DNA of 64,000 bases from Poriferisodalis sp965215815 (GCF_965215815.1 NZ_CBDCEO010000013.1:310001-374000); one strand, 5' to 3'. Counted from the first letter of the stretch, positions 40,432 through 50,293 are shown. The notes: a model not told the origin generated them from the sequence alone. Numbers and translations: made by a program.

Positions 40432-42117
40432 CTAGCGGCAGCCGCCGTCGTCCTTGTCCCAGACGCAGTTGCCTGAAGCGCCGTTCACGTCGATGACGTT
40501 CGAGACGATCCAGGAGTGCGTGGACGAGTCGTACTGGCTGAAGTCCGTGCCCTCAATCGGGAACGCATCTGCGTTGCCGTTCATGGCGAACGTGATGCCA
40601 TCCAGGAAGATCGGGTGATGGATGTCAATCGCCCGCACCGACAGGATGAAGTTCGTCCGGTTCAGGCCGCCCGGCAGCTCCGCAGCGATGCGCAGTGCCT
40701 CGACGTACGGGTAGCCAATCATGTAGCCGTTGCCGAACATCGCGATGTCGGGATCGAGATCGTTCGCCTCCAAGCTCGCACGGACGAACTGGATGAAGGC
40801 GTCGCCCTCGATCAGCACCGGGTCGGTGGTGTCCTTGACACCGCCGCCGACGATCAACCAGTCGTGGCCGTCATCGCCAGCGGGCGAAATCCAGCTGGCG
40901 GGCGCCTTGCATACCGATGGGGTGAAGGCCGCAGACAGCTCTTCCTTCAGACCCGAAGCCGCCACCTCTTGAATGGCCAGCAGGCACGCGTTGCCCGCGG
41001 TCATCGAGATGTAGACATCCGGATCGCCTGCTGCGATCGTCGTGATCTCGTTCGTGATCGTCGGCGATGCCGGGTCGTGACGCACCGGGATGAACTCCGA
41101 CACAACGTCGGGATTGTTGTGCGCGTAGTCCTCGAAGCCCAACTCGTAGGCCAAGCCGAAGTCGTTGTCCATCACCAGACCGGCAACCCTGACCGGCAGC
41201 TCGCCGGCAAGGTTTTCCTTGATCCAGTTGCCCCACAGCACAGATTCCGTCGAATAGGACAGGATGCTGCCAGTGGTCCATGGATGCACCTCGGGGTCGC
41301 CCCACGCCGGGTGGCCCGTCCACACGAACGGCTGCGGGATGCACTCGGCGTTCAGCGTGCCGTACACCGCCAGCGTGTTCGGCGAACCCAGAGTGTGGAT
41401 GGAGAAGACGTTGTCGTTCTCGATCAGCTCGTCGACGAACTCAATGGTCTGTGCAGCGACATAGGCATCGTCATAGGACTTCATCACGACATTGCGACCG
41501 GCAATACCGCCCTCGGAGTTGACGTGGCCGAGATACGTCTGCCAGCCGAGTCGAGCGTTGCCGTACAGCGCCAGCGTGCCTGACTGCGGGCCCGTCTGGC
41601 CGATACGGATCTCATCATCGGTGATGCCCTCGGTGTTCGACCAGTCGTCAGGGCACTCATTCAGGTCGATCGAGAAGCCCTCGGGGCCGCGCAGGATGTT
41701 GTCGTCGCCGACGCCGAAGTCGCCGGACTCGATGCCAGCGGTCAGCCGCTCAACGACCTTCGCGCGACGGAACTCGGCTTCTGCGAAGATGCCCTCGATG
41801 GTGGAGCGGTCGACCTCCATCATCTCCTCCTCGTCGGCCATCTCCTCTTCTTCGGCCATCTCGTCGTCTTGCGACGCCTGCTCGATGACGTCCTGGCTGA
41901 GGCCGCCGGCCTCTTCCTCAGGCTCGCCTTCGGCCATCTCCTCTTCTTCGGCCATCTCCTCTTCTTCGGCCATCTCCTCTTCTTCGGCCTTGGCCTCGGT
42001 GGTCTGCGTCTCGGCAGCGTCGTCGCCGTCGTCGTCGCCGCCGCAGGCGGCTGCTACGAGCGAGAACGCGAAGAGCAGCGCTAGCAAGCGCAGAAGTCGG
42101 TTCTTGGATAGTTGCAT
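40432..42117 (-). CDS. BCAA-type ABC transporter substrate-binding lipoprotein
   Basis: A 561-residue exported lipoprotein. The signal peptide LLRLLALLFAFSLVAAAC ends in the lipobox Cys (residue 25). A very acidic linker (about 28-105) built of repeated AEEEEM units follows. The periplasmic-binding-protein type 1 domain begins at ITDDEIRIGQTGPQSGTLAL and includes VNSEGGIAGRNVVMKSYDDA. This is the Leu/Ile/Val-binding (Peripla_BP_6) fold. No permease or ATPase is adjacent, so it may work with a transporter encoded elsewhere. Solutes bound are unknown. Confidence 0.88.
   Translation of the reverse strand: MQLSKNRLLRLLALLFAFSLVAAACGGDDDGDDAAETQTTEAKAEEEEMAEEEEMAEEEEMAEGEPEEEAGGLSQDVIEQASQDDEMAEEEEMADEEEMMEVDRSTIEGIFAEAEFRRAKVVERLTAGIESGDFGVGDDNILRGPEGFSIDLNECPDDWSNTEGITDDEIRIGQTGPQSGTLALYGNARLGWQTYLGHVNSEGGIAGRNVVMKSYDDAYVAAQTIEFVDELIENDNVFSIHTLGSPNTLAVYGTLNAECIPQPFVWTGHPAWGDPEVHPWTTGSILSYSTESVLWGNWIKENLAGELPVRVAGLVMDNDFGLAYELGFEDYAHNNPDVVSEFIPVRHDPASPTITNEITTIAAGDPDVYISMTAGNACLLAIQEVAASGLKEELSAAFTPSVCKAPASWISPAGDDGHDWLIVGGGVKDTTDPVLIEGDAFIQFVRASLEANDLDPDIAMFGNGYMIGYPYVEALRIAAELPGGLNRTNFILSVRAIDIHHPIFLDGITFAMNGNADAFPIEGTDFSQYDSSTHSWIVSNVIDVNGASGNCVWDKDDGGCR
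41932..41985. repeat. Three exact 18-bp tandem repeats in the lipoprotein linker
   Basis: GGCCATCTCCTCTTCTTC occurs three times in tandem (41932-41949, 41950-41967, 41968-41985) and once more at 41836-41853. On the coding strand each unit encodes one six-residue acidic module of the AEEEEM type. Exact repeats like this can expand or contract by slippage. Confidence 0.85.
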
Positions 42118-42346
42118 GGGTTCCTCCTCGGTGGAACTGCAGCCACCGCGGCATCGCGAGGTGAACGACGAGGGCCGTGGCCCTCAACCGTCCCCCAAAG
42201 ACCGCTGCGGCGGTTCGCGCGAGAGTAATCGCGTTGCGCTGAGCGTTTTTCGCTGACTTGCGACGATCCTGTGACAATCCCGGACTTGGACGATGGATTT
42301 TCGATTGCACGGCACGCTCGAGCTGCTCGGAATAACGTGTCGGCCC

Positions 42347-43264
42347 ATGGAATGGGGAGTCACTCTGCCGCACTTGGGGCACGTCGGTACACGCGACGGG
42401 CTCATTAAGTTCGCCTCGGAAGTCGACCAGCTCGGCTTCGCCTCGGGCTGGGCGTCCGATCATGTCTGTTGGCCCGCCGAGCTGGTCTCGCACTATCCCT
42501 ATACGGACGACGGTTCGTTCCCGGCGCCGCCGAAGACAGGATGGCTCGACCCCATCGGCACGCTGCAGTTCGTTGCAGCGGTCACTGAGAACCTGCGGTT
42601 GGGTTTCAGCGTGCTGATCCTTCCCTACCGACCACCGGTCGAGACGGCGAAACGCCTGGCGACCATCGACGTGCTGTCGAATGGCCGGCTGATCCTGGGC
42701 GTGGGCGTGGGCTGGATGCGCGAGGAAGCCGAGGTGCTGGGCATGCCGTGGGACCGCCGCGGCAAGCGCTCTGACGAGCAGCTCGAAGTGTTCCGCACGT
42801 TGTTCTCCGAGGATGACCCGAGCTTCGACGGCGAGTTCTATTCATTCCCGACGGTCGGCTTCGAGCCCAAGCCCGTGCAGGACCCGGTGCCAGTATGGGT
42901 GGGCGGCAATTCGGCGGCGGCGTATCGGCGCGTCGCGCGCTACGGGCACGGCTTCCATGCGGCATTCGAACCGCTGGACGACGTAATGACCGGCTGGGCG
43001 CAGGTCGGCGAGGCATGCGACGCTGCAGGTCGCGACCTCGGCGAGATCACCCTGTCGTTGCGTTACTACCTCGACCCGGCGTCGGCGATGAAGCCGGCGG
43101 TGTCGATTGCCGGCAGCACCTCCCAGATGATCGACAGCGTGGGCCACGTCGCAGATACCGGCGTCACGCATCTGGTGCTGGACCCGGTCGCGCGCGGTGG
43201 CATCGAAGGCCGCCTCGACGCGCTGCGCGGCTTCATGGCCGATGTCGCACCTCACTTCGCCTAG
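42347..43264 (+). CDS. F420-type LLM flavin-dependent oxidoreductase
   Basis: A 305-residue luciferase-like protein from ATG 42347 (EWGVTLPHLGHVGTRDGLIK). LRLGFSVLILPYRPPVETAK, NGRLILGVGVGWMREEAEVL and PVPVWVGGNSAAAYRRVARY match F420-dependent members. The upstream open frame to 42293 lacks family similarity. Substrate unknown. The lipoprotein gene diverges to the left; the 229-bp space between them has no other gene and must hold both promoters. Confidence 0.87.
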   Translation: MEWGVTLPHLGHVGTRDGLIKFASEVDQLGFASGWASDHVCWPAELVSHYPYTDDGSFPAPPKTGWLDPIGTLQFVAAVTENLRLGFSVLILPYRPPVETAKRLATIDVLSNGRLILGVGVGWMREEAEVLGMPWDRRGKRSDEQLEVFRTLFSEDDPSFDGEFYSFPTVGFEPKPVQDPVPVWVGGNSAAAYRRVARYGHGFHAAFEPLDDVMTGWAQVGEACDAAGRDLGEITLSLRYYLDPASAMKPAVSIAGSTSQMIDSVGHVADTGVTHLVLDPVARGGIEGRLDALRGFMADVAPHFA

Positions 43265-43317
43265 CCCTCGCCGGCTCGTATCCGCCCAAGCTGGCGGTCC
43301 ACCGGCAGACTCAGGCC

Positions 43318-45300
43318 GTGCTGTGGGCCTCATCGCTTGCCAAGTCATATCCGCCGAGGCGGCTGTTCGCTGATGTCAGCGTGCAGCTCGCTGCTGGGCG
43401 GCGGGTGGCGCTCGTGGGCGGCAACGGAATCGGCAAGACAACGCTGCTCGAGATCCTGGCGGGCATCTCCGAGCCAGATGAGGGCGAAGTCCACCGCCAG
43501 AGCGGACTGACCCTCGGCTACCTGCCTCAGGAACTCGACGACATCACCGAAGGCACCGTGCTCGAGGCGACGCTGGCGGGTGCAGGCGACATCACCGCGA
43601 TGACGGCCGAGCTGCGCTCGCTGGAGCAGCGCCTTGCAGATGTCAACGCCGCCGACCACGACGGTGTGCTCGCACGGTACGGCGAGCTGGAGGCCCGCTT
43701 CCGCCAGCTCGGCGGTTACGGCTTCGAGGCGGAGGCCCACCGGGTGCTCGCTGGGCTGGGCTTCGCTCCCGACGATGCGCAGCGCCCCGTCGCACAGCTG
43801 TCAGGCGGCTGGAGGATGCGGGTCGCACTCGCGCAGCTGTTGCTGTCGAAGCCCGATGTGCTGCTGGCTGACGAGCCGACCAACCACCTCGATGTCGACT
43901 CGGTGGCCTGGCTGGAAGAACAGCTCGCATCGTGGGACGGTGGGCTGCTGTTCGTCAGCCACGACCGCGACTTCATCGACGCGGTCGCGAATCGGGTCAT
44001 CGAGATGGACGGCGTCAGCGCGTACGAGCACGTCGGCGGCTTTGCCGAGTTCGTCGTTGCTCGCGAGGAGCGCATTGCGGCCGCGGAAGCGATCGCTGCC
44101 ACGCAGGCGCGCCGCCGGGCGCACACCGAGCGGTTCATCGAGCGCTTTCGCTACAAGGCCACCAAGGCCCGCCAGGTGCAGAGCCGGATCAAGGCGCTGG
44201 CGAAGCTGGAGCCGGTCGAGGTCCCGAGCCGCAAGGAGCTGACGGCACGTTTCGGCTTCGGCACGCCGCGGCGCTCGTCGCGGGTTGTCGTGGAGCTGAT
44301 CGGCGCTGCGCTGGGCTATGCCGACGGCGACGCACCGGTGCTCGAAGGAGTGGACCTGGTCATCGAACGCGGCACCACGGTGGGCGTCGTCGGGCCGAAC
44401 GGTGCGGGAAAAACGACATTGCTGCGAGTGCTGCAGGGCGAATTGGGGGTTCTCGGCGGCGAGCTGCACCGGGGCCGCAATGTGGATATGGCAACGTTCG
44501 CGCAGCACCTCACCGAGGTCATGGATCCCCGACGCTCGGTGGTGGAGGAATTCACCGCGTCAGTTGGCGACCAGCCGGGCCGGAACGTGCGCACGATGCT
44601 CGGCGGGTTCGGGTTTGCGGGCGATGCCGCGGACCGCAAGGTTGCGGACCTGTCCGGTGGCGAGCGGACGCGGCTGGCACTGGGGATCACTATGGCCAAC
44701 CCGGTCAACCTGCTCGTGCTCGACGAGCCCACCAACCACCTCGACCTGCCGAGCTGCGACATGCTGGAGGATGCGCTGTCGGTCTATCCGGGCACGGTGT
44801 TGCTGGTAACCCACGATCGCCATCTCATCCGCAGCGTGGCCGACTCGCTGATCGTTGTGCGCGACGGCACCGCCACCCTGCACCCCGGCGTCGACGAGGA
44901 TCTGCTGCGGCCGCCGGGGCTGAGTACGAGACGGACCGCTGGAGGGAGCACCGGCACTCGGATCACCGGGGGCCGATCCGATGGCGCCCCCGAAGCATCG
45001 ACGTCACGGGCAGTCGCGGCCGAGCGCCGCCGCGAGGGAGCCAGCAAGCGCCGGGCTGCTCACGACGCGACTGCGGATCTGCGTTGGGCGCTGGCTGCCG
45101 CCGAGCGCGGCTGGGAGATCGCCGAACACCGCGTCGCAGAACTGCAAGCGCTCCTCGGTGATCCGGCTACTTACGACGACCCAGAACTCGCGCGCCGAGT
45201 CGCCAAGGACTACGGCACTGCCAAGTCCGACGCTATGCGCCACATGACCGAGTGCGAATCATTGCAACGACGCATCGACCGCATCGCGGCTTCCCTGTAG
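43318..45300 (+). CDS. ABC-F family ATPase
   Basis: A 660-residue protein from GTG 43318. Two ABC domains without membrane segments: the first has Walker A GGNGIGKTT, signature LSGGW and DEPTNHLD; the second has GPNGAGKTT, LSGGE and DEPTNHLD. The linker between (HTERFIERFRYKATKARQVQ) is the ABC-F interdomain helix pair. A C-terminal coiled-coil region (DLRWALAAAERGWEIAEHRV) is added. ABC-F proteins act on the ribosome as translation factors or antibiotic-protection proteins; which one cannot be told here. Confidence 0.92.
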   Translation: MLWASSLAKSYPPRRLFADVSVQLAAGRRVALVGGNGIGKTTLLEILAGISEPDEGEVHRQSGLTLGYLPQELDDITEGTVLEATLAGAGDITAMTAELRSLEQRLADVNAADHDGVLARYGELEARFRQLGGYGFEAEAHRVLAGLGFAPDDAQRPVAQLSGGWRMRVALAQLLLSKPDVLLADEPTNHLDVDSVAWLEEQLASWDGGLLFVSHDRDFIDAVANRVIEMDGVSAYEHVGGFAEFVVAREERIAAAEAIAATQARRRAHTERFIERFRYKATKARQVQSRIKALAKLEPVEVPSRKELTARFGFGTPRRSSRVVVELIGAALGYADGDAPVLEGVDLVIERGTTVGVVGPNGAGKTTLLRVLQGELGVLGGELHRGRNVDMATFAQHLTEVMDPRRSVVEEFTASVGDQPGRNVRTMLGGFGFAGDAADRKVADLSGGERTRLALGITMANPVNLLVLDEPTNHLDLPSCDMLEDALSVYPGTVLLVTHDRHLIRSVADSLIVVRDGTATLHPGVDEDLLRPPGLSTRRTAGGSTGTRITGGRSDGAPEASTSRAVAAERRREGASKRRAAHDATADLRWALAAAERGWEIAEHRVAELQALLGDPATYDDPELARRVAKDYGTAKSDAMRHMTECESLQRRIDRIAASL

Positions 45301-45336
45301 CCGCCTTCGATCGCAGTCTGGGTTCCAGCGCCCGTC

Positions 45337-46182
45337 TCAATACAGCTCCGCGCAGCCGTCGGGGGGCGGCGTGACGGCCACATGGTCAACGGAGACCGTT
45401 CCGGCGCTGCCGTCTGCGTGCTGGGAAAACGTGACCAGGCAGGCAGTCCCGTTCGACGGTATTCCCATCGGGGCGCCCGGGTACCACGCGATGACATGAC
45501 CGACTGAAACGTCGGTGGGCACGTGCCAGTGGCCGAGTGCCACGTAGTCGGCGTCGGTGGCTTCGATCTCTTCGGCGGCAATCGGCGATGACCGGTGCGC
45601 ATCGTCAGCAGTGCGCTGGAAGTGTCCATGACCCGCTGCGATGAACCAGCCAGCATCGGGACGGGTTGGCACACCGGCGAGGGGGCGGTAGTCGGAGTCA
45701 TGTGAGTCCATTGCGCGGCCCCACAGGGTCAGGTCGTGCTCGCCGAAATGCAGCGTTGCACCCTCGGGATCGTCGAGGAAGATCACGCCAGCGCCGGTGA
45801 CTTCGAGGCGGTGCTCGTGATCAGCGTGGGTGCCCCACAACGTCCGCTCGTCGTGGACGTCGTGGTTGCCGGGAATGATCACAACGGACGCCTCGACACC
45901 GCCGAGCAGTCCCATCGTGTGCGCCACATCGGACCGTTTCAGCCGGGCGTGGTCGAACAGGTCGCCGGCGATCAGCAGCACATCGGCTTCGTGGGCCACG
46001 GCGGTTTCGGCCAAGGCATGTATGGGGCACTGACAGACATCGCGGTGCGCCCCATGGGGTCCCCGGACATGGCCGATGTGAACATCGGACGTGTGCAGGA
46101 CCCGCAACGTGTGCCCGGTGGGCGACAACGCCTTCGGAGTCTCAGTCTCTGTCAGCCCCTTCACAGCGAAACAGCTTGCCAC
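45337..46182 (-). CDS. Calcineurin-type metallophosphoesterase
   Basis: A 281-residue protein with the full set of metal-binding motifs: VLHTSDVHIGH, LLIAGDLFDH, VIIPGNHDVHD, FIAAGHGHF and YVALGHWHVP. This resembles the SbcD/YfcE-like phosphodiesterase group, but no SbcC-type partner is adjacent. Substrate (nucleic acid, cyclic nucleotide or other phosphodiester) is unknown. It is divergent from surE. Confidence 0.88.
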   Translation of the reverse strand: MASCFAVKGLTETETPKALSPTGHTLRVLHTSDVHIGHVRGPHGAHRDVCQCPIHALAETAVAHEADVLLIAGDLFDHARLKRSDVAHTMGLLGGVEASVVIIPGNHDVHDERTLWGTHADHEHRLEVTGAGVIFLDDPEGATLHFGEHDLTLWGRAMDSHDSDYRPLAGVPTRPDAGWFIAAGHGHFQRTADDAHRSSPIAAEEIEATDADYVALGHWHVPTDVSVGHVIAWYPGAPMGIPSNGTACLVTFSQHADGSAGTVSVDHVAVTPPPDGCAELY

Positions 46183-46337
46183 GGCGCACTGACGAAGACT
46201 TCAGCCGGAGATTTCAGGACTCAGCTACTGGCACGACATCGCGGAAAACCGCCTGTCAGCTGGGTGTCAACCGTGCGGCATCACCCGTTCGCAGGCCATA
46301 CATCGGTATGTCACCCCTGGGCGCTACCTTCGGCACG

Positions 46338-47153
46338 GTGCGGATCCTGGTGACCAACGATGACGGCATCGAATCCGAGGGCCTGCACGTTCTCGCCAGC
46401 GCGATGACGGCTCACGGCGACGTCGTGGTGGTCGCACCCGACTCCGAATACTCGGGAGCTGGAGCAGCGATCGGTCCCTTGCACCTGATGGATCCGGAGG
46501 TTCACAAGGTGCGATTCGAAGGCATCGAAGACGCCTGGGCAGTGTCGGGAGCGCCGGCGCTGTGCGTGATGTTCGCCCGGCTCGGTGCCTTTGGGCCCGT
46601 CGACCTGGTCGTATCGGGCATCAATCCAGGGGCGAATGTAGGTCGTTCGGTGTACCACTCGGGCACCGTCGGAGCGGTGCTGACCGGCCGCAATGGCAAC
46701 ATTCCAGGCTTGGCAGTCAGCCAGACCGTCGAGGGATTCGGTGTCGAGGGCCAAGGCTGGGAAGATGCCATCGCCGACCAGAAATGGCATGCAGCAGCCG
46801 AAGTCGCCAGCGTCGTGCTCAGCGGCCTGCTCGCCGACGAGCACGACTCGGCATGGGCAGTGAACCTCAACGTTCCGAATTGTGAGGTCGCCGACATGAA
46901 GGGCTGGCGACTCACCGAGGTGGGCACACTGCCACCGCGCTCGATCACCTCGGTCACCCTCGAACCGCACCCAGACAACGCTGACGCGTTCCGGGTCGCG
47001 ATGCACTGGGGCGATGCGGTCGAGATGCCTATCGACGTCGACACTGGCGCGGTCATGGGTGACTACGTCTCGTTGTCGTTCCTGTCGCGCATCACTGCCC
47101 AGTCGCAGGTGCCCGACTCGAAGCTTGCTGCCTGTCTCGACGGGCTTTTCTGA
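46338..47153 (+). CDS. surE: SurE 5'-nucleotidase
   Basis: About 271 residues from GTG 46338, where the SurE N-terminus VRILVTNDDGIESEGLHVLA begins; ATG 46308 in the same frame is an alternative. The metal-binding DD and the segments VVAPDSEYSGAGAAI, LVVSGINPGANVGRSVYHSG and TVGAVLTGRNGNIPGLAVSQ are family signatures. The enzyme hydrolyses nucleoside monophosphates (and sometimes polyphosphate) in stationary phase. Confidence 0.92.
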   Translation: MRILVTNDDGIESEGLHVLASAMTAHGDVVVVAPDSEYSGAGAAIGPLHLMDPEVHKVRFEGIEDAWAVSGAPALCVMFARLGAFGPVDLVVSGINPGANVGRSVYHSGTVGAVLTGRNGNIPGLAVSQTVEGFGVEGQGWEDAIADQKWHAAAEVASVVLSGLLADEHDSAWAVNLNVPNCEVADMKGWRLTEVGTLPPRSITSVTLEPHPDNADAFRVAMHWGDAVEMPIDVDTGAVMGDYVSLSFLSRITAQSQVPDSKLAACLDGLF

Positions 47154-47191
47154 GGGGTCGTACCGGCCGGCAGACGTGCACTTGCCGCAGT

Positions 47192-47203
47192 AGCAGCGCT
47201 GCT
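47192..47203. terminator. Short palindrome between convergent surE and MFS genes
   Basis: AGCAGCGCTGCT is a perfect 12-bp palindrome in the 52-bp space between the two convergent stops. It is short and lacks a T-run, so only a weak terminator or nothing functional is likely. Confidence 0.25.
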
Positions 47204-47205
47204 TA

Positions 47206-48504
47206 TCAGGCTGTCAGGCGCCCGGTCACTCGAAAGTTCCGAACCAGCATGAACGCGGCCGCGATGCCCAACACCACGGCCACCCAGGCACCCCAGCTGG
47301 CGAGATCGGAGTACGCGCGGTGCTTCACCGCCAAGCCTGAACTCACCCCGGCGGCAGTGCCGAATGCCGTCATGAGCACGTCGGCGGTGCCCTGTACGCC
47401 CACACGCCGCTCGACCGGGAATGAGGCAGTCAGCAGCGAACTCGCGGCGACCACGCAGCAGCTCCAGCCGATTCCGACAAGAAACAGCCCAGAGAGCAAG
47501 CCAGTGGCGTGCTCAGCCTCGGTATTGGCGGCGGTCGCAGCGCCGACGGCGAGTACGAGCGCACCGAGGACGATCATGATCTGGCCGCCGACCCGGTCGA
47601 CCAACCACCCGACGTATGGCGAGAACGCGAACATGCCGGCGATGTGCAGCGACAGCATGATGCCGATGATGAAGGAGTTCTGGTCGCCTTGGAACATGTG
47701 AATCGGCGACACCGTCATCACGCCCACCATCACGGCCTGCGACAGCATCATCCCGATGAGGGCGATCGAGGCCACCGGGTGGGCAAAGATGCGCCCCGCT
47801 TCAGCCAGGCTCGGCAGCTTCACCCCCGCCGACCCCGCGTCCACCGCCACTACGTGCAGTGGATCGGGGCGCAGCCGCCGGGAAATGTTCAGGGCCGCAA
47901 TCAAGAAGAGCCCCAGCGCCAGCACATAGGGCAACGCGAATCCACTCAGGGAGTCGCTGTCGGCAAGCAGGCTCTTCGCCCCCAACCCCACCGTGGGCCC
48001 GAGTACTGATCCGATGGTGCTCGCCCACAGCACGAGGCTGATTGACCGGGCGCGGGTCTCGTCGGTCGCCAGGTCGGCGCCCGCGTAGCGGGAGGCCAAG
48101 TTGGCAGCTTGGCCTGTGCCGATCATCACCATCCCCACAACGAGCACTGAGTAGCGCCCGACGAAGCTCGACAGCATCGCGATGGCGGCACCGGCAGCGC
48201 CGATCAGATAGCCGCCGGCCAGTCCGGCGCGGCGCCCATGGCGTGCCATGACGGCGGCCAGCGGGATGCCGGCAAGCGTGCCGCCGAGGCTGAGGCACAC
48301 GGCCGCGAGGGAAGCTTTCGACTCGTCCCCGGTCATCTGCTGCGCAATCAAGGTCGCCGCGGAGAACGATGCCGTCATGGCGAGCCCACCAGGGATGACG
48401 CCGAGCTGCAGAACCCTGATGGTGCGGCGAGCCAGTTCATCGCGCTCGGGCGTGCCGGGGAGGTATGCGTTCCCCTCGCTGCCCGCCGACAAACTCTGCA
48501 CCAT
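47206..48504 (-). CDS. MFS transporter
   Basis: A 432-residue protein with about 12 hydrophobic helices. The first half contains the MFS loop PLAAVMARHGRRAGLAGGYL and ANLASRYAGADLATDETRAR. The second half has HIAGMFAFSPYVGWLVDRVGG, the D-R-x-G motif of the equivalent loop. The cargo cannot be predicted. The ATG at 48504 is the first reasonable start; the divergent SDR begins 107 bp away. Confidence 0.85.
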   Translation of the reverse strand: MVQSLSAGSEGNAYLPGTPERDELARRTIRVLQLGVIPGGLAMTASFSAATLIAQQMTGDESKASLAAVCLSLGGTLAGIPLAAVMARHGRRAGLAGGYLIGAAGAAIAMLSSFVGRYSVLVVGMVMIGTGQAANLASRYAGADLATDETRARSISLVLWASTIGSVLGPTVGLGAKSLLADSDSLSGFALPYVLALGLFLIAALNISRRLRPDPLHVVAVDAGSAGVKLPSLAEAGRIFAHPVASIALIGMMLSQAVMVGVMTVSPIHMFQGDQNSFIIGIMLSLHIAGMFAFSPYVGWLVDRVGGQIMIVLGALVLAVGAATAANTEAEHATGLLSGLFLVGIGWSCCVVAASSLLTASFPVERRVGVQGTADVLMTAFGTAAGVSSGLAVKHRAYSDLASWGAWVAVVLGIAAAFMLVRNFRVTGRLTA

Positions 48505-48610
48505 CGATCTAGCCTCCCCGTCGGCGTGCGGGATCCGCTCCGGGACCGTTTGGGAACGCTACTGCGGGGCACCGGAGCATGCCCGGATGACCCGCCGGAA
48601 GGGGTGCGAG

Positions 48611-49339
48611 ATGCGAGACATCACCGGATGCGTGGCGATGATCAGCGGAGCCAACCGAGGCATCGGCGCGGCACTCGCCGCGACACTGCACGCCGACGGC
48701 TGGGCGCTGTCGCTGGGGGCTCGCGACCTCCCGTCGCTCGAGGAGTCGGCCGCGGCGTATCGGACCGCTTCGAGCGGTGCTCCCGAGGTGAGCCTGCATC
48801 ACTACGAGGTGACGGACCGAGCCGGCGCGCAACGCTGGACCGCCGAGACGCTCGACGCCCATGGCCGCATCGACTGCCTCATCAACAACGCTGGCGTCGC
48901 CTCGACCGACACCCTCGACGAGCTGACCGAGGAAACCCTCGATCTGTTGTGGGAGGTGAACGCCAAGGGCCCGTTCCGCATGATCCGGGCTGCGCTGCCG
49001 CACCTGCGTCGCAGCGGCGAAGGGCGCATCGTGAACGTGATCTCCATGTCGGGCAAGCGGGTGCGCGGCACCTTCGCTCCTGGCTACGCCATGAGCAAGC
49101 ACGCCGCGATGTCGCTGCACCATTCGGTCCGCCATGCGACGTTCGGAGACGGGATCCGCTGCACCGCAGTGTGTCCTGGCTACGTGCAGACCGACATGAC
49201 TGCAGAATTCGGCGTCGACCCCTCGATCATGATCCAGGCGGACGACCTTGCTCACACGGTCGCTACCATCCTGCGACTGCCGAACACCGCGTCGGTGGCC
49301 GAGCTGCTGGTCACGACCGAACCCGAGACGATCGCCTAG
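48611..49339 (+). CDS. SDR-family oxidoreductase
   Basis: A 242-residue classical SDR from ATG 48611 with GGAAGGGG upstream. Key motifs: MISGANRGIGAALAATL, CLINNAGVAS, a catalytic Ser in NVISMSGKRVRG, and YAMSKHAAMSLH for YxxxK, followed by CPGYVQTDMT. NAD(P)-dependent redox of an unknown alcohol/ketone. Its TAG lies in a shared CTAG with the stop of the convergent desaturase gene. Confidence 0.88.
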   Translation: MRDITGCVAMISGANRGIGAALAATLHADGWALSLGARDLPSLEESAAAYRTASSGAPEVSLHHYEVTDRAGAQRWTAETLDAHGRIDCLINNAGVASTDTLDELTEETLDLLWEVNAKGPFRMIRAALPHLRRSGEGRIVNVISMSGKRVRGTFAPGYAMSKHAAMSLHHSVRHATFGDGIRCTAVCPGYVQTDMTAEFGVDPSIMIQADDLAHTVATILRLPNTASVAELLVTTEPETIA

Positions 49340-50283
49340 CGCCGGCTCGCCTTCTGTGCTCGGCGCTGCTTGACCTGCTCGGTCGCTCCGTCGCTGCCGT
49401 CGTGCCACGTGCCGAACCACTTGTCCAGGGGCACCAGCGACGTGCCGTAGTTGCAGTCGAAGTAACGGTGGTGAAGCGTGTGGAAGCGGTCGCCGCCTGC
49501 GATCGTGCGCCTGCCGGCCACGACGTAGCGGTCGAAGCCCGAGTGTGACGGCGCCGGTGACAGCAGCAGGTAGATGGCAGTCAGCGTCACGAGGTACGGG
49601 TTGCCCGGAATCAACAGGAACATGAGCGGCGCTGAGAAATACAGCACGTGCTCAACGGGGTGCATGGCAACGCCGGTCCACGGACCGATGTTCACGTTGT
49701 GGTGATGCAGCGAATGCGCCATGCGGTACAAGCGCGGAGTGTGCAGCAGCCGATGGTTGGCGTAGAAGTGCACTGACACCAGCGGGAACAAGGCAAACGT
49801 CAGCGCCGCTGCATAGAGGACGTTGCTGCGGGCCGGGATCGTCCAGATCAGGTCGTTGGCATACAGCCACAGCATCAGCGACTCGTACAGCGCTGCGATC
49901 GAACACGCGCTCACCAGCGACCAGAACACGTTGTCGCGTGTCTGATGCCGGAACAGGAACGGCCGCCGTCCGACCGACAGCCATCGTTGGTCGTACTTGT
50001 GTTGCGTCCCTTGGGAACGCCGCATGTATAGCCACCAGTGCAAACCGCCGACGATGACGATCATGAGCCCGACGTTGCGCGCATACACCAGCGCGACCGC
50101 CCACACCGAAGGTTCAGCGAAGCGGTCGAGCGATGGCGTCAGCCACAACCAGGTCGCCGCGCCGACAACAATCCAGAGCGCGTTCTGCCACCAGAAATAC
50201 CTGGTGACCAGCCAGCGCGTCATGGCCAACGGCCGAGGCGGACGCTCGTACAGCGGCGGAAGTGTGACTTCCCCGATTCCCAC
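49336..50283 (-). CDS. Sterol desaturase / fatty acid hydroxylase family protein
   Basis: A 315-residue membrane protein from GTG 50283. Several hydrophobic helices surround the di-iron His clusters: HRLLH, HSLHHHN, a HPVEH box and HTLHHRYF. This is the FA_hydroxylase pattern of sterol desaturases, carotene and fatty acid hydroxylases. It should oxygenate or desaturate a membrane lipid. The convergent SDR next to it overlaps by 4 bp. Confidence 0.85.
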   Translation of the reverse strand: MGIGEVTLPPLYERPPRPLAMTRWLVTRYFWWQNALWIVVGAATWLWLTPSLDRFAEPSVWAVALVYARNVGLMIVIVGGLHWWLYMRRSQGTQHKYDQRWLSVGRRPFLFRHQTRDNVFWSLVSACSIAALYESLMLWLYANDLIWTIPARSNVLYAAALTFALFPLVSVHFYANHRLLHTPRLYRMAHSLHHHNVNIGPWTGVAMHPVEHVLYFSAPLMFLLIPGNPYLVTLTAIYLLLSPAPSHSGFDRYVVAGRRTIAGGDRFHTLHHRYFDCNYGTSLVPLDKWFGTWHDGSDGATEQVKQRRAQKASRR

Positions 50284-50293
50284 TGCGCGCAGT

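Noticed and set aside
41820..41990. Periodic repeats considered as a CRISPR or noncoding satellite
   Set aside because: Period 18 without spacers, in frame in the lipoprotein gene and coding for acidic modules.
43932..45161. Plus-strand frame of 409 codons, Arg/Gly-rich
   Set aside because: Out-of-phase shadow of the ABC-F ATPase.
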